Source: Oscillospiraceae bacterium
Lineage (GTDB): Bacteria; Bacillota_A; Clostridia; Oscillospirales; Acutalibacteraceae
Length of the DNA: 5,599 nucleotides
Reading direction: 5' to 3'
NCBI GenBank assembly: GCA_003519645.1
Contig: DOWI01000384.1
Coordinates: forward strand, 1-5,599
Below are positions 1-5,599 of this stretch, piece by piece (the stretch's first letter is position 1; each line of letters opens with the position of its first letter). A program made the position numbers and the translations under genes. The notes under the pieces are model-generated. The model was given only the letters and a program-made list of their open reading frames with translations. It was not told the origin of the DNA and ran no database searches.

Positions 1-496
1 GGGTATACGAATAAACCTCTACACTGAAAGACAGTTCCATCGCCTGCTCTTCTTCAAATAGCTGGCCGATATACAGTCTAATCTTTCCGCCATAAACGCC
101 GTGAGAAGTGCCCGCGGGAACTGCTGCCTCAACCCAAACACTCACCGCGCGATTTGCCGGCATCTCCCGCACAGCTTGCTCCAGCAGTGCCTCGCCCCAT
201 AAATACATCTCATTGTCAATGGCCATGTCAATTATATTCAGCCGGAAATCCAGAGCACCATCCACAGCCACTCGTATGAATTTCTGTGCTGAGTCTCGGC
301 TGAAATATGGCTCATCCCCCACATTTAACGTAAATGCCTCATCCGCCTTCATAACAATCTGAAACGCAACGTAGCTGCCACGCGCGCAGTCCAGGCTAAT
401 GCTTTTGTTGTTATAAATGGCTTCATCATTGTTCATAGCCTCTAAGCCGTAACGCAGCTTGAAGTATTCATTAGCCAAACCTGCCTGTATGTGCAT
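1..496 (-). CDS. DUF4091/GH123-like protein, N-terminal part (runs off the window)
   Basis: This reading frame starts with ATG at 496 and stays open for 165 codons to the window edge, so the C-terminal part, including any catalytic domain, is missing. The start is supported by a TGGAGGA site ending four bases upstream. What is visible looks like all-beta sandwich material. Around residues 33-50 an 'SLDCARGSYVAFQIVM' stretch resembles the 'aaRgEyvsFQvvl' signature near the start of DUF4091/GH123-type proteins. Around residues 118-163 'VSVWVEAAVPAGT' followed by 'GVYGGKIRLYIG' matches the 'vPagtxpGxYxGxixv' strand pattern of the domain that precedes their TIM barrel. The family comparison is from memory. 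GH123 members are beta-N-acetylgalactosaminidases, but many DUF4091 proteins have no known substrate. There is no signal peptide, which suggests a cytoplasmic enzyme acting on imported sugar. It follows the permease genes by 37 bases and is probably the sixth gene of the operon. The frame and start are well supported; the family is likely, and the activity is only inferred. Confidence 0.72.
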   Translation of the reverse strand, partial: MHIQAGLANEYFKLRYGLEAMNNDEAIYNNKSISLDCARGSYVAFQIVMKADEAFTLNVGDEPYFSRDSAQKFIRVAVDGALDFRLNIIDMAIDNEMYLWGEALLEQAVREMPANRAVSVWVEAAVPAGTSHGVYGGKIRLYIGQLFEEEQAMELSFSVEVYSYT

Positions 497-500
497 AATA

Positions 501-507
501 TCCTCCA
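501..507 (-). promoter_or_regulatory. Shine-Dalgarno site of the GH123-like gene
   Basis: On the minus strand this reads TGGAGGA, four bases before the ATG at 496. It is the best Shine-Dalgarno match in the 37-base gap after the upstream permease stop, and it fixes the start of the edge-truncated gene. I see no terminator hairpin in the gap, so the gene is probably co-transcribed with the permeases. Confidence 0.75.
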
Positions 508-533
508 ATAAATTGTTATATTCGCCTTCCCTA

Positions 534-1493
534 TTACTCAACTAAGCCTGTGCGTTCCACGCCTTCAATAAATCGTTTTTGTAAAAACAAATAGGCAATA
601 AATGGCGGCAATATCGCCATGACGGTGCCCGCCATCACGATTCCTTTGTGATACATGATTTTAGCACCCTCCGCAGCCACCTCCATATTGGGGTCAACGG
701 ACAACTTGTTTAGCAGATGGTAGAGAGAACCTAATATCTGAGGAAGCAGCATATCATCGAAGCTGGAAATATAAATTCCAGGTTCGTAAAAGTCGTTCCA
801 GTGCCAAACTATCGATAAAACAATGCACACGATGGCGGTAGCCCCGGAGGAGGGAAGAGCGATACGAAAGAAAACTCGTAGCGGCCCACAACCGTCGATG
901 CTGGCTGCCTCGTCCAGCGATTTGGGTATGCGTATAAAGTACTGGCGGAACAAAAACACAAACAGTCCGCCCTTTAATCCAAACCCTAAAAACGTTGGAA
1001 AAATTAGTGGTAAATACGTTTCAAGCATATTGAGGTTGGAGTAGGTAATGTACATCGGAATGATTAATGTCTGCACAGGAATTAAAAACGATAGTATCAC
1101 GATACTGAAAAGCACCCTGCGAAGAGGAAATCGAAACCGGGCAAAGCCATATCCAATAAATGAACAGGATAGCACGTGTCCCATGGTCGCAAAAACCGTT
1201 ACAAACAATGAGTTTATAAAGGTTTTCTGTACTTGTAAAGCGTTGTACGCAATCGTGTAATTTGAAAAAGTAAATTCCCGAGGCAGCCACTTTACCGTTA
1301 TATTAATAATATCGTTATAACTTTTGAAGGAATTAACCAACATAAACAAAAACGGATAAATAAAGACAAATGCTAGTAAAATCAATAGACAAAATACAAC
1401 AATATCAAATAGTGATACCGGGAGTCGAAGATGCTGCCTTTTGATTTTATCCTTGAGCGGATACTGTGTCAAGGCTTTAAATTTTGCATTCAT
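534..1493 (-). CDS. Carbohydrate ABC transporter permease, MalG/UgpE type
   Basis: This 319-residue inner-membrane protein is one half of the channel of a CUT1-type sugar importer, working as a heterodimer with the permease encoded just upstream. About six membrane segments are visible, near residues 29-52, 95-115, 127-147, 160-182, 217-235 and 286-306. The binding-protein-dependent permease signature (EAA loop, which docks the ATPase) lies at residues 195-214: it begins 'EAASIDG', keeps the conserved glycine at 201 and ends 'IALP'. The C-terminus 'EGVERTGLVE' is typical of MalG-like partners. The length is slightly above the usual 270-300, owing to an N-terminal tail of about 28 residues and a longer stretch between the last two helices (about 255-285). 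The ATG is preceded by AAAGGAGGGG ten bases upstream. The gene starts 21 bases after the MalF-type gene. The substrate cannot be read from the permease; family confidence is very high. Confidence 0.95.
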   Translation of the reverse strand: MNAKFKALTQYPLKDKIKRQHLRLPVSLFDIVVFCLLILLAFVFIYPFLFMLVNSFKSYNDIINITVKWLPREFTFSNYTIAYNALQVQKTFINSLFVTVFATMGHVLSCSFIGYGFARFRFPLRRVLFSIVILSFLIPVQTLIIPMYITYSNLNMLETYLPLIFPTFLGFGLKGGLFVFLFRQYFIRIPKSLDEAASIDGCGPLRVFFRIALPSSGATAIVCIVLSIVWHWNDFYEPGIYISSFDDMLLPQILGSLYHLLNKLSVDPNMEVAAEGAKIMYHKGIVMAGTVMAILPPFIAYLFLQKRFIEGVERTGLVE

Positions 1494-1503
1494 TCTGTCT
1501 CAA

Positions 1504-1513
1504 CCCCTCCTTT
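1504..1513 (-). promoter_or_regulatory. Shine-Dalgarno site of the MalG-type permease gene
   Basis: The minus strand reads AAAGGAGGGG, ending ten bases before the ATG at 1493 and beginning just after the TGA stop of the upstream permease at 1517-1515. The strong site supports the chosen start and fits coupled translation of the two channel subunits. Confidence 0.75.
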
Positions 1514-1514
1514 A

Positions 1515-2405
1515 TCATTCTTTGACACGGTTGACAAAGCGCTGCGTTATCAAGAAAAGTGCAACAATCAATATAATGGCAAAAACAAAGAACAGCCAAC
1601 CCATCGCCGAGGAGTACTCGAATTTGTTGGCGACAAAGCCTTGACGGACGATATAGGCCAGCAGAGAGTTGCTCTCATCACTGAAGCTGTCCACCACCGT
1701 ATAAATCAGGTTAAGCTGCATCATTGGGGTGACCATGGGCAGCGTAATCAGCCAGAACGTTTCCCATTCGGTAGCCGAATCGACACGTGCCGCTTCATAC
1801 AGTTGCCGGGAAACGCCCTGCAATCCTGCCAGATAAATCACTATCTGCACTCCGGATTTCCAAAGTGCGGTGGTAATAACGTTGAGAAACTCACTTATCC
1901 AGTTGGTTATCTTGGGACCGAGATAAATAGTCACCTCTTGGGGAAGAAGCACCTTTCGGGCAACCTCCATCGTTTCCTGATCCACTTTTTGCCCCATAAG
2001 CTGCTGCATGATAAATCCGGTTCCTAACAGAACGGGAAGAAAGAACAGCAGGCGGAACATGGTACGTCCCGCAAACCGACGATTCAGGAACACCGCCACC
2101 GTCAAGGCGAATACGTTTATTAACGGAATTTGAATCATCATAGATTTTACGGTATCCAAATAATATTCAAAATAGATGGCATCTCCGAATATCGCTTTCT
2201 TAAAATGCTCTAAGCCCGCCCATTCCAGTTCCCAATCGGCTATATTGGTGATGTTGTGAACACTTAACTGTAAAGACCGGAAAATTGGAAACATCAGCAA
2301 CAGCAGACCTCCGATAATCCAAGGCGATATAAATAGGAACCCATATAAAGCCTCCCGCTTTTCAAGGGATAGTCCTTTTCTCTTAACTTTTCCTGAACGA
2401 TTCAC
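1515..2405 (-). CDS. Sugar ABC transporter permease, MalF/UgpA type
   Basis: This 296-residue inner-membrane protein is the second channel subunit of the CUT1-type importer. It opens with a basic tail and then 'ALYGFLFISPWIIGG', typical of the first helix of LacF/UgpA-type permeases. Membrane segments lie near residues 20-42, 90-108, 115-135, 175-195, 225-240 and 265-287. The EAA loop is at residues 204-223: it starts 'EAARVDSATEWE' and ends 'ITLP', but the usual glycine after the aspartate is Ser210. The segment between the third and fourth helices (about 136-178) is longer than the short loop of ordinary MalF-like partners. I recall this, together with 'SGVQIVIYLAGLQ', as a trait of the permeases found beside DUF5696 genes. 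The start is GTG at 2405; no in-frame ATG lies between it and the upstream stop, and a GGGGGGAG site sits four bases before it. The gap to the DUF5696-like gene is 11 bases. Substrate unknown. Confidence 0.94.
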   Translation of the reverse strand: MNRSGKVKRKGLSLEKREALYGFLFISPWIIGGLLLLMFPIFRSLQLSVHNITNIADWELEWAGLEHFKKAIFGDAIYFEYYLDTVKSMMIQIPLINVFALTVAVFLNRRFAGRTMFRLLFFLPVLLGTGFIMQQLMGQKVDQETMEVARKVLLPQEVTIYLGPKITNWISEFLNVITTALWKSGVQIVIYLAGLQGVSRQLYEAARVDSATEWETFWLITLPMVTPMMQLNLIYTVVDSFSDESNSLLAYIVRQGFVANKFEYSSAMGWLFFVFAIILIVALFLITQRFVNRVKE

Positions 2406-2409
2406 ACAG

Positions 2410-2417
2410 CTCCCCCC
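2410..2417 (-). promoter_or_regulatory. Shine-Dalgarno site deciding the GTG start of the MalF-type gene
   Basis: The minus strand reads GGGGGGAG, and its first G is the last base of the TAG stop of the upstream DUF5696-like gene. It stands four bases before the GTG at 2405, the only plausible in-frame start here. The overlap of stop and ribosome site suggests translational coupling. The site is built on a run of six G. Confidence 0.65.
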
Positions 2418-4675
2418 TATTCCACTATGTTTCCGTTGTTATCAATCACGGTATAATCAACCCCACCAATCGCTATGCCATCAATTGTTTGTGCAGTGCG
2501 GTTGTAATTGATGTAAATGCTCCAGCCATTGGCGTAGGAGACACGATACACTCCGTCGGACAGCTTCTTATGCTCCGATATGGTGTGGTTGGCGGTAAAG
2601 CGCAGCTTCTTATTAAACTCCTGGCAGACAGAGGCAATTTCATCCAAAAGTGTTTCTGCCTTTGTGGCAAAAGCATTGGTTACTTTGGAGCCTTTAAATA
2701 GCTCGGGAGAATTTTGTGTCAATAAAAACATGGGTTCGCAGCCATACTCAATCCATTTAAGCTTTTCCACGGCATAATCAACCGACATATTTCCCGGCGT
2801 CACGCCGCTATAAGGAATTATCCCGTGTACTACCATCTGATAGAATGGAACGCTTTCACTCATCACCATAAGATTTGAGTTGCTCAAGGGAACATCGTAC
2901 AGGTAATCTGCCCTCTCCAATGCGTAGGCGTTACCGTGCTGAACCGCTATCGACCGGCCGGACTCTCTCGATTCCTGAAGTATACCGCGGTATGTCAGTA
3001 ACATATCACTTCGATTCATTGCCATATTTGTTTGATAGTCATCATAGACATACTTGCCCAGTTTATCAAAGCCGATGCCTTGCAGATGGTGACGGTTAAA
3101 ATATGGCAGGACTTTATAAATGAGCTGATTCAGAGAACGGAAGCCATTGGTCAGATAGCGCGAACCATCGGCATTGGTGATGGGCAGCTGCATTTCTTTA
3201 TACGCAGCATCGCTTTGCTTTGTGAAGCCTCTTGTTTCAGCATCAGCATCCACCATATTCATTATCAAGTAGGAGTCAATACCACGTCGTCCAAGGCTTT
3301 TCGTCAATCGCTTTAACCCACTCAAGCCGCCGATTTTTTCGGAAGGCTTATACCCTGTTGGATTGGAGTTATACCCTGATTTCTGCCAGCCCAGCATCAT
3401 AATCCGTAATGCGTTTCCAGTTGGATCGCCCAATTCACCCACCATTTTTTGTATATCGTCAAAGGTTGTCATTTCCTGATAGGTGGTGGCGACCATGGTC
3501 TTAACCTGTGAACCCATAATCATCTGCAAATTGACGTTCACTCGTTCGTCATCCGCCGCCTGTGACGTTGACAGCCGACCGGTTTTGAGCATATACTCCC
3601 GCAACCGTTGCGCCATGGACGAATAGGTGACAGTATCTTGTTCCATAAAGAAATAATGCACCCGATAATCTCCGGCAGAAATATTCTTTTCCACCGCGTC
3701 CAGTGGCGTGCCGTCAGGAGATACGTACTGATACGCCTTGCGGTAGGTGATGGTAGACTGAATGCGGTGGAGGTCATAAACGTTGCCGCTTGGTGTCAGC
3801 GTAATATAGCTGTTCATCTCTCCTTCGAGGATGTACGCCAGCAATCCTTTACTTCCTGTAGTTACTCCATAAACGGGCAGCATAGCGTATTGCTTACCCT
3901 GTACGTGATCTCGTTCGATGGAATCCAAATCAAAGGTGCGCGGAAAATAGACATCCGTGGATACCGAGCTTTGCCTGTTTTCAGAGGAGATTAAGCGGTA
4001 TAAGGCGCCCGGCCCGTCCGGGTACACGATATAGCCATCCTCGGAATCGGTCGTGGCACCAAGCATCGGGAAAACTGTGATATTGGTAATGCCGTATTCC
4101 CCACTCTCCACTATACGCTCACGGGGAATGCGCACGTTCAAGCCATCCTCATCCAACCATAGCTCCATGGTGAACCCTAACTCATATTCTTCAAACATCA
4201 AGGCTACAGCCACACCATTTTTCAGTTTTTTCTCGGTGGCGGTAACGGTGACCATCTGTGTCAAGCGCTCCGCAATATTGATGGTGCCGTTCATATCTGC
4301 AAAGTTGGTGTAACCCACGATACAGGCTTTTTGCAAATCTGCCCATATATAATCCGACTCGCGTTTGGGCGTAAACTCTTCGGCTGTTACCCCGGATTTC
4401 CACATATGGCCGCTTTGTACACTTTTTATAGAAAACGACACGTTGGCGCGGTCATAATACAGCTGATACCCGCCGGCTTCACCAACCAGAGCGATGTCAT
4501 CCTGCCAGTCGATGTTATCGTTCACGTACACAGGGGGCACTGCCTTCGTCGCATAGGAACTCAGCTGCTCGGCGTCCACCTTGAGTTTAGGCTTGAGCAC
4601 AAGGATAGCAGAGACTGTCACAACAACAGCGAGCGCTGACAACAAGGCAATGATTTTCTTATTGTTCTTCATCAT
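2417..4675 (-). CDS. DUF5696-like membrane-anchored or secreted protein, putative glycan-active
   Basis: This 752-residue protein begins with a basic stretch (MMKNNKK) and a hydrophobic segment at about residues 8-27. There is no lipobox cysteine, so it is a signal peptide or N-terminal membrane anchor that places the body outside the cytoplasm. Residues about 60-345 are rich in beta strands and aromatic residues and look like a large beta-sandwich. Residues about 380-690 alternate strand and helix like a TIM barrel ('RIMMLGWQKSGYN' near 424, 'GIDSYLIMNMVDAD' near 465, 'LQGIGFDKLGKYVYDDY' near 531, 'SIAVQHGNAYAL' near 575). A short beta domain closes the protein (about 705-752). This order recalls glycosidases with a sandwich-barrel-sandwich plan. 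Asp537 and Glu607 are acidic residues at strand ends that could serve catalysis, but that is a guess. I assign DUF5696 from memory of the family and its usual ABC-permease and YIP1 neighbours; its biochemical role is unknown to me. The start is one of two adjacent ATG codons, with TAGGAG just upstream, overlapping the previous stop. Confidence 0.88.
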   Translation of the reverse strand: MMKNNKKIIALLSALAVVVTVSAILVLKPKLKVDAEQLSSYATKAVPPVYVNDNIDWQDDIALVGEAGGYQLYYDRANVSFSIKSVQSGHMWKSGVTAEEFTPKRESDYIWADLQKACIVGYTNFADMNGTINIAERLTQMVTVTATEKKLKNGVAVALMFEEYELGFTMELWLDEDGLNVRIPRERIVESGEYGITNITVFPMLGATTDSEDGYIVYPDGPGALYRLISSENRQSSVSTDVYFPRTFDLDSIERDHVQGKQYAMLPVYGVTTGSKGLLAYILEGEMNSYITLTPSGNVYDLHRIQSTITYRKAYQYVSPDGTPLDAVEKNISAGDYRVHYFFMEQDTVTYSSMAQRLREYMLKTGRLSTSQAADDERVNVNLQMIMGSQVKTMVATTYQEMTTFDDIQKMVGELGDPTGNALRIMMLGWQKSGYNSNPTGYKPSEKIGGLSGLKRLTKSLGRRGIDSYLIMNMVDADAETRGFTKQSDAAYKEMQLPITNADGSRYLTNGFRSLNQLIYKVLPYFNRHHLQGIGFDKLGKYVYDDYQTNMAMNRSDMLLTYRGILQESRESGRSIAVQHGNAYALERADYLYDVPLSNSNLMVMSESVPFYQMVVHGIIPYSGVTPGNMSVDYAVEKLKWIEYGCEPMFLLTQNSPELFKGSKVTNAFATKAETLLDEIASVCQEFNKKLRFTANHTISEHKKLSDGVYRVSYANGWSIYINYNRTAQTIDGIAIGGVDYTVIDNNGNIVE

Positions 4676-4680
4676 GCTGC

Positions 4681-4686
4681 TCCTAT
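4681..4686 (-). promoter_or_regulatory. Shine-Dalgarno site fused to the YIP1 stop codon
   Basis: The minus strand reads ATAGGA here (TAGGAG if extended by one base). It contains the TAG stop of the YIP1-like gene and lies about five bases before the first ATG of the DUF5696-like gene. A ribosome finishing the first gene would be positioned to begin the second. Confidence 0.65.
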
Positions 4687-5303
4687 CTCAAATAGTAATT
4701 AATTTCCGACGTGAGCTCCTGAACAAATATCACTATTTGAGAACCCAGCGCGAATATTAGCAGAAACGTTGCGGCAATCAAGACCATAACAATGAGCGAT
4801 AGAAATGCACGCCATATGGCTGCACCAAATCCCAGTCCGTTGGATTCTTTAAACCCCACAAACAAAAGAATTAGCATCCAAACAATTAGCAGATTTTGTA
4901 ATGTATTGAAAAAACCTGCTTCTGACGTAGATAGCACCTGCGAAATTATGATCACTAATGGCGTGAACAGAATATAGGGAACCAAGCTATAGGTGCTGAT
5001 TGTCAGCGTTTCCTTAAAGGTAGACTCGCCGCCCATAATTGTCATGAGGGCATAGCTTGCAACCACCCACAACAGCAGGGGTACCACAACCATGCCTAAC
5101 TCCCACAGGGCGTTGGCTTGCTCTGCAGATTTGCTGGCGACAGTATAATTGACCGTGTACACAGTGAGGGTTTTTATGAGAACGGCGATTGCCAGAGTAA
5201 ACAGGCTGACCATCCAAGGAATGTTTTTTCGATCACGTTTGATGAGGTAGAAAATCTCAATGGGGTGAAATAAGATCATGAACCCATATTGAAGCCATTT
5301 CAT
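4683..5303 (-). CDS. YIP1-family integral membrane protein
   Basis: This 206-residue protein is mostly membrane-embedded, with about five hydrophobic segments near residues 29-50, 68-90, 105-125, 133-150 and 164-195. The N-terminal 'HPIEIFYLIKRDRK' has the pattern of YIP1-domain proteins, in which a short amphipathic stretch 'P...f..i' and a basic patch precede the first helix. 'MGGESTFKETLTISTYSLVPYILFTP' (written here only as a landmark: GGES near 91, then YSLVPY near 105) fits the conserved centre of the domain, where a glycine-rich turn leads into a helix with a Ser/Pro kink. Eukaryotic YIP1 proteins act in vesicle traffic; bacterial members have no established role. Position between a TPR/anchor protein and a DUF5696-like protein suggests a membrane accessory of the glycan-import system, which is inference. 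ATG at 5303 is preceded by AAGGGGGGA, directly after the upstream stop. The gaps are 12 bases upstream and 7 downstream. Confidence 0.85.
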   Translation of the reverse strand: MKWLQYGFMILFHPIEIFYLIKRDRKNIPWMVSLFTLAIAVLIKTLTVYTVNYTVASKSAEQANALWELGMVVVPLLLWVVASYALMTIMGGESTFKETLTISTYSLVPYILFTPLVIIISQVLSTSEAGFFNTLQNLLIVWMLILLFVGFKESNGLGFGAAIWRAFLSLIVMVLIAATFLLIFALGSQIVIFVQELTSEINYYLR

Positions 5304-5308
5304 TGCTG

Positions 5309-5317
5309 TCCCCCCTT
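5309..5317 (-). promoter_or_regulatory. Shine-Dalgarno site of the YIP1-family gene
   Basis: The minus strand reads AAGGGGGGA, and its two leading A are part of the TAA stop of the preceding gene. It ends five bases before the ATG at 5303. Like the site at 2410-2417, it contains a run of six G rather than the usual GGAGG core. Confidence 0.6.
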
Positions 5318-5599
5318 ACTGCTTCCAAAGCTTGGCTTGAAGGTTGCTAATAAACTTGCGGGATTTTTTAATCAACAATGCCAACAAAATGAATAGCACC
5401 GCTGCCGATATTACAATGACGTAAAAATACTTCTGTAAAAACTGGTACCGCAGCGATTCAAAGGTTTTCCCGTAATTCACTTTGTCACCGCTTAACCGGA
5501 AATCCTCCAGTGCTTCGGTATATTGACCGTTTTTCATACGGATTTTACCAATAAAATTGCGTGACAGCACATATGGGCTGTCACGCAATTTTATTGGTA
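5316..5599 (-). CDS. C-terminal part of a TPR-like protein with a C-terminal membrane anchor (no start in the window)
   Basis: This frame is open from the window edge to a TAA at 5318-5316, giving about 94 residues of a C-terminus. Methionine and TTG codons inside it are not convincing starts, because the frame continues past them to the edge. A helical pair with TPR spacing is visible ('FIGKIRMKNGQYTEALEDF', with G, Y, A and F at the usual positions). It is followed by a basic/aromatic helix and one strong membrane segment ('YFYVIVISAAVLFILLALLI'), then a short basic tail (KKSRKF...), which would put the tail in the cytoplasm and the bulk outside. In related operons I recall an NHL-repeat protein with such a TPR and anchor at this place, but the NHL part would lie outside the window. 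The first seven or so residues come from one arm of an edge palindrome and may not be real. Function unknown. Confidence 0.75.
   Translation of the reverse strand, partial: PIKLRDSPYVLSRNFIGKIRMKNGQYTEALEDFRLSGDKVNYGKTFESLRYQFLQKYFYVIVISAAVLFILLALLIKKSRKFISNLQAKLWKQ
5546..5599. repeat. Near-perfect 54-base palindrome flush with the window end
   Basis: Bases 5546-5568 (TACCAATAAAATTGCGTGAC followed by AGC) are the exact reverse complement of 5577-5599, a 23-base perfect match. The eight bases between them, ACATATGG, contain a central CATATG flanked by one mismatched pair, so the whole 54 bases are palindromic apart from that pair. It lies inside a coding frame, lacks the T-tract of a terminator and ends exactly at the last base of the sequence. 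That points to a fold-back artefact at a contig end; a real inverted repeat cut by the end is the alternative. Confidence 0.95.

Noticed and set aside
108..362. 84-codon plus-strand open frame near the left edge
   Set aside because: It is antisense to the GH123-like frame at 496-1, which has a strong ribosome site and protein-like motifs. The plus-strand translation is rich in Ser and Thr and resembles no family.
497..533. Possible internal promoter (a TATAAC-like stretch) before the GH123-like gene
   Set aside because: No convincing -35 element at suitable distance is visible, and AT-rich hexamers are common in such gaps. Co-transcription with the permeases is simpler.
1431..2027. 198-codon plus-strand open frame
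   Set aside because: It lies opposite the two clearly recognisable ABC permease genes, spans their junction, and its translation has no recognisable domain or credible ribosome site. It is a shadow of the real minus-strand genes.
3608..3994. 128-codon plus-strand open frame
   Set aside because: It is antisense to the middle of the DUF5696-like gene, with no ribosome site and no recognisable domain.
5316..5588. A complete 90-residue gene starting at TTG (5588)
   Set aside because: The frame stays open to the window edge, no ribosome site precedes this TTG, and the codon lies in the suspect palindrome arm. The sequence reads as the end of a larger protein.
5546..5599. The edge palindrome read as a transcription terminator or protein-binding operator
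   Set aside because: It sits within a coding frame, has no following T-tract on either strand inside the window, and ends exactly at the sequence edge. An assembly fold-back explains it better.

Overview
The window is a fragment of one transcription unit. Every convincing gene lies on the minus strand, so the operon reads from high to low coordinates. It enters already inside a gene at 5599 and leaves inside another at 1. Strong purine-rich Shine-Dalgarno sites, one GTG start, moderate base composition and the gene set (paired sugar ABC permeases, a DUF5696-type protein, a YIP1-type membrane protein) suggest a Gram-positive member of the Bacillota, such as Paenibacillaceae or a gut/soil Clostridia. 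This is inference; nothing here fixes the species.

In transcription order: (1) 5599-5316, the C-terminal end of a protein with a TPR-like helical pair and one C-terminal membrane anchor; (2) 5303-4683, a five-helix YIP1-family membrane protein; (3) 4675-2417, a 752-residue membrane-anchored or secreted DUF5696-like protein with glycosidase-like organisation; (4) 2405-1515, a MalF/UgpA-type sugar ABC permease with a GTG start; (5) 1493-534, its MalG/UgpE-type partner; (6) 496-1, the N-terminal 165 residues of a protein resembling the beta-sandwich front end of DUF4091/GH123-type proteins, apparently without a signal peptide.

The genes are packed with gaps of 12, 7, 11, 21 and 37 bases. Each complete gene has a Shine-Dalgarno site, and at three junctions that site touches or overlaps the previous stop codon, so translational coupling is likely. 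I see no terminator and no supportable promoter; the promoter should lie beyond 5599. No stretch of 300 bases is without a gene.

The most economical reading is a carbohydrate uptake and processing locus. The DUF5696-like protein would act on or bind glycans outside the membrane, the two permeases would import the product, and the GH123-like protein would process it inside. The YIP1-like and TPR/anchor proteins would be membrane accessories of unknown role. The substrate-binding protein and ATPase are not in the window; the ATPase could be a shared MsmX/UgpC-type protein encoded elsewhere. The right edge is an almost perfect 54-base palindrome flush with the end of the sequence. It looks more like an assembly or amplification fold-back than biology, so the first residues of gene 1 as read here should not be trusted.
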